Origin: Methylibium sp.
GTDB taxonomy: Bacteria > Pseudomonadota > Gammaproteobacteria > Burkholderiales > Burkholderiaceae_C
Direction of reading: 5' to 3'
Length of the DNA stretch: 42,667 nt
Assembly (NCBI GenBank): GCA_013824165.1
Contig: PNNH01000122.1
Location: 1 to 42,667, forward strand
Positions within the stretch are counted from its first letter, which is position 1. Every line of letters starts with the position of its first letter. Positions 8,656 through 18,092 of this stretch are shown piece after piece. The notes under the pieces are model-generated. The model was not told where the DNA came from. It saw nothing but the letters and a program-made list of their open reading frames with translations, and ran no database searches. The position numbers and the translations under genes were made by a program.

Positions 8656-11600
8656 TCAAGCGGCGGTCTCTGGCCAGCGGCGCGCGAGTGTGATGAACGC
8701 GTCCAGCGGCAAGGGCCGGCTGAACAGATAGCCCTGGAAGGCGTGGCAGCCCAGCTCCAGCAGCATCTGGCGCTGGGCCTCGGTTTCCACGCCTTCAGCC
8801 AGCACATTGAGGCCCAGGTTCTCGCCCAGCTGGATGACGGCATGCGCGATGGCGCGGTCGTCGGCGTCGGTCAGCAGATCGTCGACGAAGGATTTGTCGA
8901 TCTTCAGCTGTGTCAGCGGCAAGCGCTTCAGATAGGCCAGCGATGAATAACCGGTGCCGAAGTCGTCCAGCGACAGACGCAGGCCTTGCTGGCGCAGCGC
9001 GTCCATCAGCTGGATCATCGATTCGATGTCGTTGGCCAGCGCGCTCTCGGTGATCTCCAGCTTGAGCTTCTCGGTCGGCGCGCCGCTGCGCGCCAGCTGC
9101 TGCTGCATCAGGCCCAGGAAGCCCTTCTGGCGGAACTGGTGGACGCTCACATTGACCGCCAGCGTCAGGGGGCCGAGCTGGGCGTCGCCGGCCCATTGCC
9201 AGAGCCGCAAACAGGCCTGCTCGATCACCCATTCGCCGAGCTGCGAGATCAGCCCGGTCTGCTCGGCCAGCGGGATGAAGACGGCCGGAGAAATCCAGCC
9301 GCGCTCCGGATGGCGCCAGCGCAGCAGGGCCTCCGCACCGATCAGAAGGCCGTCGCGGTCGACCTGGGGCTGGTAGTGCAGATCCAGCTGCTCACGCTCC
9401 AAGGCCAGGCGCAGATCGGCTTCCAACGCGGTGCGTTCCGCCATTGCCGCCTGCGTCACCGGATCGAAGAAGCAGAGCTGATTGCGGCCGGCCGCCTTGG
9501 CCTGGTACATCGCGTGATCGGCATGCTTGAGCAGCTCATCGCTGCTGATCGGTGCATCGCCCCACAGCACGATGCCGATGCTGGGTGTGCTGTGGTGCAC
9601 ATGCTCATCCAGCTGGTGCGGCTGGCCCAGCACGCGCAGCAGCTTCTCGCCCGCAGCCTCGGCATGCCGTGCGGCGGTATCGCGGTCCGGGCCGAGGTCC
9701 TGCAGCAGCACGACGAACTCGTCGCCGCCCCAGCGGGCCACCGAATCCTGCGCACGCAGCGCCGATTGCAGGCGCTGCGCGATGCTGAGCAGCAGCCGGT
9801 CGCCCATGCCGTGGCCGTGGGTGTCGTTGAGCGACTTGAAGTTGTCGAGGTCGATGAACAGAATGGCACCGCGCCGGCCGGAGCGCTGGCTGCTGCTCAG
9901 GGCCTGGCCGAGGCGGTCCAGCAGCAGGCGGCGATTGGGCAGGCTGGTCAGAGGGTCGTAGAACGCCAGCCGCTCGATCTGTGCCTCGGCCTTCTTGCGC
10001 TCGGTGATGTCGCGGGTCAGGCCGATGAACATCACCTCGCCCTGGTGCTCCACGCGCGAGACCGCCAGGCTCATCGGGAAGATGTTGCCGCTCTTGCGGC
10101 GGCCGTCGACATCACGCCCCACGCCGATCACGCGTGGCTGATGGCCCTGCATGTAGTTGCGCAGATAGCCGTCGTGATGGCTGGCGTCAGGCTCAGGCAT
10201 CAGCACGCTGACGTTGCGGCCGATCACTTCCTCGGGGCTGTAGCCGAAGATGCGGCTGGCGGCCGGGTTGAAGGACGAGATGATGCCGCGCACGTCGATC
10301 GTGATGACGCCATCGACCATATTGTCCAGAATGGCCTGTGTATGGCGCGCCTGTTCGATCAGGCGCGCTTGCGCCTGCCTGGCGGCCGTGATGTCCAGGT
10401 GCGTGCCGGTCATGCGCAGTGCCTGCCCTTGCGCATCGCGCTCGATCACGCGGCCGTTGGCATGGATCCAGCGCCAGTCACCGTCGCGGTGGCGCAGCCG
10501 GAAATCGCTCGTGTAGACCGGGCTGCGGCCTTGCAGGCAATCGTCCAGCGCGGCTTCGGTCAAGGCCTTGTCGTCCGGGTGCAGCAACTGCTGCCAGGTC
10601 TGCACCGAGGGCTGCAGCTCCTCGCGGCTGTAGCCCAGCATCGCGCACCAGCGTTCGTCAAACTCGGTGGCGCCGCTGTCGACCTGCCACTGCCACAGCC
10701 CCAGTGCAGCGCCATCCAGCGCCAGCGCCATGCGCTGCGCGGCGTCTGCCTCCAGCTGGCGCTGCTTGAGGCGCATCGCCTCGACGAGTCTGATGCGGCG
10801 CTGCCACAGCAGCATGCCGACGATGGCGCCGAGGCTGAGCAGGCCGGCGCTGCTCAGCAGCTGGTTGCGCTGGCGCTGCCATGGCGCCTCCAGGGCCGTC
10901 ACCGAGCGGCCGACAGCGACTACCAGCGGCTTGTCCAGATCGGCGCCGATCTCGCGGCCATGCACCGTTCTCAGTGCGACCAGCCGCTCATCCTGGCTGA
11001 CCAGCGAGAAGCCGCGAATCACCGATGCATCGGCAGCGCCGCGCTGATGGCGCTCCAGCAGCGAGTTCGGCTGGCTCAGCAGATTGCGCCCCAGCCAGCT
11101 GTCGGCATGCGGGCTGAGGCTGAACAGCAGGCCGTCCGAATGCACCAGCGCACTCCAGGTCTGCATGTCGCTGCGGGCCGAGTCCAGCACGAGGCGGAAG
11201 TAGCGCGGATCCAGGCTGATCGCGATACTGCCGGTGAAGCGGCCCTGCGTGTCCAGCAAGGCGCGCGAGAGCGTCATCGTGTAGGCGCCGAGTGCCGAGG
11301 TGAAGGGCGCGGAGACAAAGATGCGCTGCGGCTGCGGCTGCTGGCGCGGCGCGAGGTGGAAGTCGCGCTGGCTGGCGTCGATGCCGATCAGCTGCGGCGC
11401 CGAGCTGGCGCGCACGATGCCTTGCGCATCGACGATGCTCAGCACCCGGATGCCCGGCATGGCCTTGGCCAGCGTGCCCAGCAGCGGCTCAGCCTGCTGC
11501 TGCAGCGCGCGCCCGTCCCAGCCGGCAAATTCGCTGCTGATGGTGTCCAGAGCGCCACGCGCCGCATCCAGCTGCTGGCTGACGATGCTGTCCAGCGTGC

Positions 11601-11763
11601 GTGCCTGCGTCTGCAGCATGGCCGTCTCGCGCGCGTAGAGCTGGTCGCGTTCGAGCTTCAGCCAGGCCGCCACGCCGGCCCAGCCCGCGGCCAGCACAGT
11701 CAGCAGCAGGGCCCAGCGGCGCAGCGACGGGCGGGCGAGCAGTGATGAACGGGCGGGTTCCAT
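8656..11763 (-). CDS. Membrane cyclic-di-GMP enzyme: CACHE-like sensor, PAS, PAS, GGDEF, EAL
   Basis: 1035-residue signalling protein. A transmembrane helix (about 17-35) and a periplasmic sensor region (about 40-300, dCACHE-like with ASQRDFHLAPRQ and GSIAISLDPRYF) are followed by a second helix (about 305-325). Then come two PAS domains (about 345-465, ending MTGTHLDITAARQAQ, and 475-600, with DGVITIDVRGIISSFNPAA). The diguanylate cyclase domain has an intact GGDEF motif at residues 679-683. The EAL domain has E811-A812-L813 plus DDFGTGYSSLAYLKRLP and LAEGVETEAQ. Both catalytic signatures look complete, so it may synthesise and degrade c-di-GMP, gated by an external ligand and by PAS input. 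It follows rpoN at the position where many Burkholderiales carry hpf. Confidence 0.95.
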   Translation of the reverse strand: MEPARSSLLARPSLRRWALLLTVLAAGWAGVAAWLKLERDQLYARETAMLQTQARTLDSIVSQQLDAARGALDTISSEFAGWDGRALQQQAEPLLGTLAKAMPGIRVLSIVDAQGIVRASSAPQLIGIDASQRDFHLAPRQQPQPQRIFVSAPFTSALGAYTMTLSRALLDTQGRFTGSIAISLDPRYFRLVLDSARSDMQTWSALVHSDGLLFSLSPHADSWLGRNLLSQPNSLLERHQRGAADASVIRGFSLVSQDERLVALRTVHGREIGADLDKPLVVAVGRSVTALEAPWQRQRNQLLSSAGLLSLGAIVGMLLWQRRIRLVEAMRLKQRQLEADAAQRMALALDGAALGLWQWQVDSGATEFDERWCAMLGYSREELQPSVQTWQQLLHPDDKALTEAALDDCLQGRSPVYTSDFRLRHRDGDWRWIHANGRVIERDAQGQALRMTGTHLDITAARQAQARLIEQARHTQAILDNMVDGVITIDVRGIISSFNPAASRIFGYSPEEVIGRNVSVLMPEPDASHHDGYLRNYMQGHQPRVIGVGRDVDGRRKSGNIFPMSLAVSRVEHQGEVMFIGLTRDITERKKAEAQIERLAFYDPLTSLPNRRLLLDRLGQALSSSQRSGRRGAILFIDLDNFKSLNDTHGHGMGDRLLLSIAQRLQSALRAQDSVARWGGDEFVVLLQDLGPDRDTAARHAEAAGEKLLRVLGQPHQLDEHVHHSTPSIGIVLWGDAPISSDELLKHADHAMYQAKAAGRNQLCFFDPVTQAAMAERTALEADLRLALEREQLDLHYQPQVDRDGLLIGAEALLRWRHPERGWISPAVFIPLAEQTGLISQLGEWVIEQACLRLWQWAGDAQLGPLTLAVNVSVHQFRQKGFLGLMQQQLARSGAPTEKLKLEITESALANDIESMIQLMDALRQQGLRLSLDDFGTGYSSLAYLKRLPLTQLKIDKSFVDDLLTDADDRAIAHAVIQLGENLGLNVLAEGVETEAQRQMLLELGCHAFQGYLFSRPLPLDAFITLARRWPETAA

Positions 11764-11883
11764 GACGATCGAGACGGCGCGTCAGGCGCCGCTGGCAGGC
11801 AAGCAAACAGGGTATGAAGGGGTCGGGGGCAGCTGCCTGGCTGAGGCGGGCAGACTGCGGCGCCACGAACCGCGGGCGCGGGA

Positions 11884-13398
11884 TCAGAGGCTCTTGCGCA
11901 GATTGGCTGGCGCGATTTTAAGCGCCTCGCGGTACTTGGCCACCGTGCGGCGCGCCACCTGGATGCCCTGTTCTTCAAGCATCTGGGCTAGCGTGCTGTC
12001 CGATAGCGGCTTGGCTGGGTCTTCGGCGGCGACGAACTGCTTGATCAGCGCCCGCACTGCCGTGCTCGAGGCATTGCCGCCGGCCTCGGTGGACAGGCCC
12101 GAGCCGAAGAAAAACTTCAGCTCGAAGGTGCCGAAGCGGGTGGCCATGTACTTGGCGGTGGTGACGCGCGAGATGGTCGATTCGTGCAGGCCCAGCTCAT
12201 CGGCGATCTCGCGCAGCACCAGCGGTTTCATCGCCAGCTCGCCATGCGTGAAGAAGCCCTTCTGGCGTTCGACAATGGCCTGAGAGACACGCAGGATGGT
12301 GTCGAAGCGCTGCTGGATGTTCTTGATGAACCAGCGCGCCTCCTGCAGCTGCGCGCCCAGCGGCGAGTTGCTGATGCCGCCGCGCGTGGCGCGCAGGGCC
12401 TGTGCGTAGAGCTCGTTGATGCGAAGCTTGGGCGCCACTTCGGGGTTGAGCATCACGCGGAATTCGCGGCCAACCTTGTGCACGATCACGTCCGGAATCA
12501 CCGCCTGTGCCTGGCCGCGCGCGAAGGGGCGGCCGGGCTTGGGCTCCAGGCTGGTGATCAGTGCCTGCGCCTCGCGCAGCAGCGTTTCGTCGGCGCCGGT
12601 CAGCGACATCAGGCGCTTGAGGTCGCGCTTGGCCAGCAGCTCCAGATACTGCTTGCAGATCAGGATTGCCACCACCTGCACCTGGCTGCGCGGCAGGGCG
12701 CGCAGTTGCAGCGTCAGGCACTCAGGCAGGTCGCGGGCGCCCACGCCCACCGGGTCCATGCTCTGCAGCCATTTGAGCGCGCAACGCAGATGGTCCAGCA
12801 GTTCTTCGCGCTGCTCTGGCTCGGCATCGGCGCCGGCGAGCGCTTCGGTCAGCTCTTCAAGGCTGTCTTCCAGGTAGCCATCCTCGTTGAGCGATTCGAT
12901 CAGCACATGCAGTGCGGCCTTGTCCTCGTCGCTGAGGGTCATGCCGGCGAGCTGCTGGTAGAGATGCTCCTGCAGGCTGATCTCGGCGGACTCCTGGTCC
13001 TGGCGCTCGCCGTCCTCGTCGCTGCCGCTTCCCGGGCTGTTGCCGGGCAGTTCGCGGATGCCGTCGAAGTCGTCGCGTTCGGTGCCGTTCTCCCAGTCCT
13101 CGCGCTCGGTGGTGCCGAAGTCCTCGGCCTGGATTTCCGGGGTGGTCTCGGCTTCGCCACCCGGCGGGCTGTCGCTGGCTTCGCCTTCAGTGGACTTGCT
13201 GCGCGGCAGCTCGGGCGCTTCGGGCGCCGGCACATCGCCGTAGTCTTCGTCAGCTTCCAGCAGCGGGTTCTGCGCCAGCATCTGCTCGACTTCCTGGTTC
13301 AGCTCCAGCGTCGAGAGCTGCAGCAGCCGGATCGATTGCTGCAACTGCGGCGTGAGTGCCAGATGCTGGCTGAGGCGAACCTGCAGTGACTGTTTCAT
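11884..13398 (-). CDS. rpoN: RNA polymerase sigma-54 factor
   Basis: 504-residue sigma-54. Region I is the Gln/Leu-rich N-terminus (LSQHLALTPQLQQSIRLLQL), which interacts with enhancer-binding AAA+ activators. Region II is a long acidic segment (about residues 50-140). Region III carries the core-binding domain and a helix-turn-helix around LVLREIADELGLHESTISRV. The RpoN box ARRTVAKYRE, which reads the -24 element, lies at residues 482-491. Full length. It is 16 bases downstream of lptB on the same strand, the classical lptA-lptB-rpoN order of proteobacteria, so it is probably part of that transcription unit. Confidence 0.97.
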   Translation of the reverse strand: MKQSLQVRLSQHLALTPQLQQSIRLLQLSTLELNQEVEQMLAQNPLLEADEDYGDVPAPEAPELPRSKSTEGEASDSPPGGEAETTPEIQAEDFGTTEREDWENGTERDDFDGIRELPGNSPGSGSDEDGERQDQESAEISLQEHLYQQLAGMTLSDEDKAALHVLIESLNEDGYLEDSLEELTEALAGADAEPEQREELLDHLRCALKWLQSMDPVGVGARDLPECLTLQLRALPRSQVQVVAILICKQYLELLAKRDLKRLMSLTGADETLLREAQALITSLEPKPGRPFARGQAQAVIPDVIVHKVGREFRVMLNPEVAPKLRINELYAQALRATRGGISNSPLGAQLQEARWFIKNIQQRFDTILRVSQAIVERQKGFFTHGELAMKPLVLREIADELGLHESTISRVTTAKYMATRFGTFELKFFFGSGLSTEAGGNASSTAVRALIKQFVAAEDPAKPLSDSTLAQMLEEQGIQVARRTVAKYREALKIAPANLRKSL

Positions 13399-13414
13399 GG
13401 CCGGGTCACTGGCA

Positions 13415-14203
13415 TCACATCCGGAAGTGTTCGCCGAGGTAGACCTTGCGTACGTCAGGGTTCTCGACGATCTCCAGCGGCGTGCCCTCGGCCAGCACGG
13501 CGCCTTCGCTGATGATGTAGGCGCGGTCGCAGATGCCCAGCGTCTCGCGCACGTTGTGATCGGTGATCAGCACGCCGATGCCACGGCTCTTGAGGAAGCG
13601 GATGATGCGCTGGATCTCCAGCACCGCAATCGGATCGACACCGGCGAAAGGCTCGTCCAGCAGGATGAAGCGCGGCTGCGTGGCCAGCGCTCGGGCGATC
13701 TCCACCCGGCGGCGCTCACCGCCGGAGAGTGCGGGTGCCGGGCTGTCGCGCAGCTTCTCGATGCTGAGATCAGCCAGCAGGCCTTCGAGCATTTCCTGGA
13801 TGCGCTGGGGCGCCAACGGGCGGCCCTTTTCATCCTGCTGCAGTTCCAGCACCGCGCGGATGTTCTGCTCCACCGTCAGCTTGCGGAAAATCGAGGCTTC
13901 CTGCGGCAGATAGGACAGACCCAGGCGCGAGCGCTTGTGGATGGGCAGGCGCTGCACCGGCTGGCCGTCGATGCGGATCTCGCCGGCATCGGCGCGCACT
14001 AGGCCGACGATCATGTAGAAACTGGTGGTCTTGCCGGCGCCATTGGGGCCGAGCAGGCCGACCACTTCGCCGCTGTGCACATCCAGGTGCACGTCCTTGA
14101 CGACCTTGCGCACCCCATAGCTCTTCTGCAGGCCGTCAGCTTCCAGACGACTGACAGGGCCCGTTTCCAGCGCCGGGCGATGGGGTTGCGCGCCGACCGT
14201 CAT
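13415..14203 (-). CDS. lptB: LPS export ABC transporter ATP-binding protein
   Basis: 262-residue cytoplasmic ATPase of the Lpt machine, which powers extraction of LPS from the inner membrane with LptF and LptG. Walker A is GPNGAGKTT (52-60), the ABC signature LSGGERRR (159-166) and Walker B FILLDEP (179-185), followed by the H-loop region [20 protein letters not shown]. The protein is about 20 residues longer at the N-terminus than E. coli LptB (241); an internal start is possible, but the ATG at 14203 overlaps the lptA stop (ATGA), which supports it. The operon continues into rpoN. Confidence 0.95.
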   Translation of the reverse strand: MTVGAQPHRPALETGPVSRLEADGLQKSYGVRKVVKDVHLDVHSGEVVGLLGPNGAGKTTSFYMIVGLVRADAGEIRIDGQPVQRLPIHKRSRLGLSYLPQEASIFRKLTVEQNIRAVLELQQDEKGRPLAPQRIQEMLEGLLADLSIEKLRDSPAPALSGGERRRVEIARALATQPRFILLDEPFAGVDPIAVLEIQRIIRFLKSRGIGVLITDHNVRETLGICDRAYIISEGAVLAEGTPLEIVENPDVRKVYLGEHFRM

Positions 14204-14856
14204 GAGGGATTGCGAGGCACAGGCGGCACGGCCTGCAGCGGCACCGCTGACGCAGGCGCCGACGGCTCGGTGGCACTGCGCGGCATGATGGTCATGCGCA
14301 CGCTGCCACGTGGATTCGGAGAGGTTTGGCCGCCTTCGATCGACAGGCGCTCGCTGCGGTTCTCATAGACCAGCAGGGCACCGGAAACTTCCCGCAGCAC
14401 GGTCGTGCCACGCAGCTGCCGCACCGTGGCAGCGCCGATGAAGCGCACCGTGTCGCTGCGGCTGTCGTATTCGACCTGGCCGGCCACGCCCTCGATGCTC
14501 TCGCCCGGCACATCGCGGCCCTGGCGGAAGCTGACGGGCTGGCCGGGCTTGCCCACGGCCGAGGCCTGGGCATAGCCGTCGCTGGTTTCGCGCAGCGACA
14601 GCGTCTCGGCGCGCAGCAGCATCGAGCCCTTGCTGAGCATCACGCCGCCGCTGAATTCGGTGTGCTGCTTGACCGCGTCATAGACGCCGCCCTTCTCGGA
14701 CACGATGTTCAGCGCCTTGTCGCGGTCAGCCTTCTCGGCCTGCGCCAACTCAGGCACGGTCGCCCCGGACAGCAAAGCCAGGGCGAGCGCTGCGGACAGC
14801 TGGCGAAAAGAGGAGGCGAGGGGCTTGGGCATGGTGGCACAGTTCTTGCGGACCAT
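14200..14856 (-). CDS. lptA: LPS transport periplasmic protein LptA
   Basis: 218-residue OstA-type protein that forms the periplasmic LPS bridge between LptC and LptD. An N-terminal signal peptide is visible (hydrophobic [21 protein letters not shown]). The OstA segment contains [20 protein letters not shown] and [20 protein letters not shown]. The C-terminal tail is Pro/Ala-rich. The ATG at 14832 (MPKPLASSF) gives a more compact signal peptide and is an alternative start. It is coupled to lptB by a four-base overlap. No lptC or kdsC lies directly upstream in the window; a DsbA-type gene takes that place. Confidence 0.9.
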   Translation of the reverse strand: MVRKNCATMPKPLASSFRQLSAALALALLSGATVPELAQAEKADRDKALNIVSEKGGVYDAVKQHTEFSGGVMLSKGSMLLRAETLSLRETSDGYAQASAVGKPGQPVSFRQGRDVPGESIEGVAGQVEYDSRSDTVRFIGAATVRQLRGTTVLREVSGALLVYENRSERLSIEGGQTSPNPRGSVRMTIMPRSATEPSAPASAVPLQAVPPVPRNPS

Positions 14857-14878
14857 TCTAGCCCTGCCGAGGCTGGGC

Positions 14879-15553
14879 TCAGCCCTTGCCTGAGCGAATT
14901 TGCTGGATCAGGTAATCCGTCACTGCCAGCGCGCGAACGCCGGCTTCGACCTCGCTTACCTGCACCCCGCCTGTGGCGATCTTGGGCGAAGTCCAGAAGC
15001 GGCCGGCAATGCCGATGGCCGGCACGCCGTCGATGCGGAAGCCGTCCACCAGCTTGTCGGCCTGCTGGCACTTGGTCTGCACGCCGAAGGAGTTGTAGGC
15101 CTGCTCGAACTTGGCGGCATCAACGCCCAAGGGCGTCAAGAAAGCGGCCATCGCCTTGACGCTGTCGAGGCTGCGGTTTTCGACATGCATGGCGCTGAAG
15201 ACGCGGGCGCGCAGTTCCTTCTCTTTGCCCATGGCTTCCAGCGCGTAGTACAGGCGCTGGTGCAGCTTGACCTGGCCGCGGAAGCCGACGTGCGCATGGC
15301 GGAAGCTGACATCGGCCGGCAGGCGCTTGATCCAGTCATTCAGCACCGGCTCGAAGGCGTGGCAATGCGGGCAGCCGTACCAGAAGAACTCGACGATCTC
15401 GATCTTGCCGGCGGCCGTGGGCATGGGCTGCGACAGGCGCTGGTAATGGCGGCCTTCAACCGGGCCGCCCTGCGCCAAGCTCAGGCCGGGAAGACCCAAG
15501 GCCAGGCTGCCAGTGCTCAGACCCAGAGCGGTGGAGAAATCGCGACGCTTCAT
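14879..15553 (-). CDS. dsbA: Thiol:disulfide interchange protein DsbA/DsbL
   Basis: 224-residue periplasmic thioredoxin-fold oxidoreductase that introduces disulfides into exported proteins. The active site is C61-P-H-C64 (FFWYGCPHCHAF), and the cis-proline loop is GVPAIGIAG. The N-terminus MKRRDFSTALGLSTGSLALG contains a twin-arginine-like RRDF motif followed by a moderately hydrophobic stretch and an AQG cleavage region, so export could be by Tat rather than Sec. A DsbB partner is not in the window. It is encoded between the SPOR-domain gene and lptA on the same strand. Confidence 0.92.
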   Translation of the reverse strand: MKRRDFSTALGLSTGSLALGLPGLSLAQGGPVEGRHYQRLSQPMPTAAGKIEIVEFFWYGCPHCHAFEPVLNDWIKRLPADVSFRHAHVGFRGQVKLHQRLYYALEAMGKEKELRARVFSAMHVENRSLDSVKAMAAFLTPLGVDAAKFEQAYNSFGVQTKCQQADKLVDGFRIDGVPAIGIAGRFWTSPKIATGGVQVSEVEAGVRALAVTDYLIQQIRSGKG

Positions 15554-15682
15554 CCTGAATTCCTTTTGATGACTGTGCTTGTGGCTTTCGGGCCTGCGTG
15601 GCCCGGCGAGTGCATGCTAAACGCAGCGCCGCGGGTTTGCGCGTACAAGGGGATCGGCGGGCTGATCCGGCAAGCGACCGGC

Positions 15683-16366
15683 TCAGCGCTGGACGCGCGC
15701 CAGGTTGGCCTCGATGCCGGCAGCCTCGAGCTTGCGCTGCAGCGCCTCGGCTTCCTCGCGGTTGTCCAGCGGGCCCATGCGCACGCGGTGCACGGTGCGC
15801 CCGGATTGCTCGCGCTCATAGACCTTGGCGACGAAGCCCTGGATCGCCAGCTTGGCGCGCTGCGCTTCGGCATCCTCGACCTTCACATAGGCGCCGGCCT
15901 GGACGAAATAGACATAGGCGTCGGCCGCTGCCGCGCTGGCCGCCGCTGCGGCTGCCTTGCTGTCGCTCTTGCCGTCAGCCTTGGCGGCCGAGGCCGCCGC
16001 AGGCTTGGCTGCCGGGGTTTGCGCGCTGGGTGCCGCTGCAGTCGTTGCAGGGGCGGTAGAGGCCGGCGCGGGCGCACTGGCTGCTGCAGCAGGTGCTGGC
16101 CCGCCGCTGACCACGCCGCTGGCGGCCTTGGCGCCCTTGCCGGCCAGGCCGGCATTGGGATCCCAGTTGCGGTTGCGCTCGGCTTCCTGCGCGTCCTGTT
16201 CAGCGCTGCGCTGCGGCACCTTGTCGATGAAGGGGATGGGCACTTTGGTGACGTAGAGCGCCACGCCCAATGCCAGGCCCAGGCCCAGCAGCAGGCCGAC
16301 GATCAGGCCGAGTACGAATCCGCCGCGTTGCCCGCTGCGCTGTTGTGTGCCCTCGCCTTTGCTCAT
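15683..16366 (-). CDS. SPOR-domain inner-membrane protein (FtsN-like)
   Basis: 227-residue bitopic protein. It has a short cytoplasmic basic N-terminus (about 1-15), one glycine/leucine-rich transmembrane helix (about 16-40), a long Ala/Pro-rich periplasmic linker (about 75-145), and a C-terminal SPOR domain (about 150-225) with [20 protein letters not shown] and [24 protein letters not shown] domains bind denuded glycan strands at the division septum, so a septal role like that of FtsN is likely but not shown. The ATG overlaps the argS stop by four bases, giving translational coupling to argS. Confidence 0.9.
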   Translation of the reverse strand: MSKGEGTQQRSGQRGGFVLGLIVGLLLGLGLALGVALYVTKVPIPFIDKVPQRSAEQDAQEAERNRNWDPNAGLAGKGAKAASGVVSGGPAPAAAASAPAPASTAPATTAAAPSAQTPAAKPAAASAAKADGKSDSKAAAAAASAAAADAYVYFVQAGAYVKVEDAEAQRAKLAIQGFVAKVYEREQSGRTVHRVRMGPLDNREEAEALQRKLEAAGIEANLARVQR

Positions 16367-18069
16367 GGGTTCTCCGTCGTTTCGCGTGCCATCGCTTCCG
16401 GCGCGCTGACACCCAGCACCGCCAGGGCATTGCCCAGCACCTGGCGCGTCGCGGCCAGCAGGGCCATGCGCGCGCGGGTCAGGCTGTCGTTATCGGTCAG
16501 GAAGCGTTCGGCCGCATAGTAGCTGTGGAAGGCGGCAGCCAGGTCACGCAGGTAGAAAGTTACATCGTGCGGCGCCAAGCCTTCGGCGGCGCCGCCGAGC
16601 ATGCGCGGATAGTCGGCCAGCTTGAGCATCAACGCCGTCTCGGCCGGTGCCTTCAGCAGCGCCAGCTCGGCGCCCGGCAGGTCGGCCTCGACGCCGCCAT
16701 TGGCCGCCCACTGGCGGATCACCGAGCAGATGCGCGCATGCGCGTACTGCACATAGAACACCGGGTTCTCGTCGTTCTGCTGCAGCGCCAGATCGATGTC
16801 GAAGGTGAATTCGGTATCGGCCTTGCGGCTGATGAGGAAGAAGCGCACCGCATCGCGGCTGGTCCAGTCGATCAGGTCGCGTGCCGTCACATAGGAGCCG
16901 GCGCGCTTGGAGAGCTTGACCTCCTCGCCGCCCTTCATCACCAGCACCATCTTGTGCAGCACGTAGTCCGGGAAGCCCTGCGGGATGCCCACATCGGCCG
17001 CCTGCAGGCCGGCGCGCACGCGCGCGATCGTGCCGTGGTGGTCGGTGCCCTGGATGTTCACGCACTTGGTGAAGCCGCGCTCGAACTTGTTGATGTGATA
17101 CGCGACGTCGGGCACGAAGTAGGTGAACGTGCCGTCGGACTTGCGCATTACGCGGTCCTTGTCGTCACCGTAGTCTGTGGAGCGCAGCCACAGCGCGCCG
17201 TCTTGCTCGTAGGTCTTGCCGTTGGCGATCAGCTTGGAGACGGTCGCTTCCACGCGGCCCGTGCTGTAGAGGCTGGATTCGAGGAAATAGTGGTCGAACT
17301 TCAGGCCGAAGGCCTGCAGGTCCAGGTCCTGCTCATGGCGCAGGTAGGCGACCGCGAACTGGCGGATGCCGTCGAGGTCGTCGATATCGCCAGAGGCGGT
17401 GAACTCACGGTCATCGGCCTTGACGGTTTCTTTGCGCAAAAAGGCGTCGGCGATGTCCTGGATGTAGTCGCCGTTGTAGGCCGACTCGGGCCAGCCCGCG
17501 TCACCGGGCTTGAGGCCTTTCAGGCGGCACTGCGTCGAGTTGGCCAGAGTGGCAATCTGGACGCCGGCATCGTTGTAATAGAACTCGCGCGTGACATCCC
17601 AGCCCTGGGTGGCGAACAGGCTGCAGATCGAGTCGCCCAGCGCGGCCTGGCGGGCGTGGCCCAGGTGCAGCGGGCCGGTCGGGTTGGCCGAGACGAACTC
17701 GACCATCACATGCTGGCCATTGGCGGGCTGGCTGCCGAAGGCGGCGCCGGCGTCCAGCACCTCCTTGACCACGGCCTGCTTGGCGGCGGTTTTCAGGCGG
17801 ATGTTGATGAAGCCGGGGCCAGCGATCTCCAGGCTGTCGACCCAGGTCTGGAAGGCCGGGCGACGCTGCAGCGCCTCGATCAGGGCTTGGGCCAGTTCGC
17901 GCGGGTTCTTCTTCAGGGGACGCGCCAGCTGCATCGCGGCAGTGCAGGCAAAGTCACCGTGACTGGCTTGCTTGGGGGACTCGAAAGCGGCGGCCAGATC
18001 GGCGCCGGGGCTCAGTTCTTGGATGGCCTCGCCCAGGGCGGCGAGCAAATCCTGCTTGGCTTGAATCAT
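16363..18069 (-). CDS. argS: Arginine--tRNA ligase
   Basis: 568-residue class I aminoacyl-tRNA synthetase that charges tRNA-Arg in the cytoplasm. The N-terminal Add-1 domain occupies about residues 1-100. The HIGH-type motif is HLGH at residues 135-138 (in [15 protein letters not shown]), and the KMSKS-equivalent is KLSKR at 385-389. The C-terminal anticodon-binding helical domain ends in [21 protein letters not shown] (minus the first residues shown elsewhere). Length is normal. It heads a minus-strand unit with the SPOR gene and is divergent from the kinase gene, with only 23 bases between the two starts. Confidence 0.96.
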   Translation of the reverse strand: MIQAKQDLLAALGEAIQELSPGADLAAAFESPKQASHGDFACTAAMQLARPLKKNPRELAQALIEALQRRPAFQTWVDSLEIAGPGFINIRLKTAAKQAVVKEVLDAGAAFGSQPANGQHVMVEFVSANPTGPLHLGHARQAALGDSICSLFATQGWDVTREFYYNDAGVQIATLANSTQCRLKGLKPGDAGWPESAYNGDYIQDIADAFLRKETVKADDREFTASGDIDDLDGIRQFAVAYLRHEQDLDLQAFGLKFDHYFLESSLYSTGRVEATVSKLIANGKTYEQDGALWLRSTDYGDDKDRVMRKSDGTFTYFVPDVAYHINKFERGFTKCVNIQGTDHHGTIARVRAGLQAADVGIPQGFPDYVLHKMVLVMKGGEEVKLSKRAGSYVTARDLIDWTSRDAVRFFLISRKADTEFTFDIDLALQQNDENPVFYVQYAHARICSVIRQWAANGGVEADLPGAELALLKAPAETALMLKLADYPRMLGGAAEGLAPHDVTFYLRDLAAAFHSYYAAERFLTDNDSLTRARMALLAATRQVLGNALAVLGVSAPEAMARETTENP

Positions 18070-18092
18070 GCGGCGATTCTACGGGGCTCAGT

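Noticed and set aside
8986-11745. 919-codon open frame antisense to the GGDEF/EAL gene
   Set aside because: The opposite strand encodes intact GGDEF, EAL and PAS domains. The antisense protein is Gln/Arg/Ala-rich with no domain, as expected from GC-rich codon bias.
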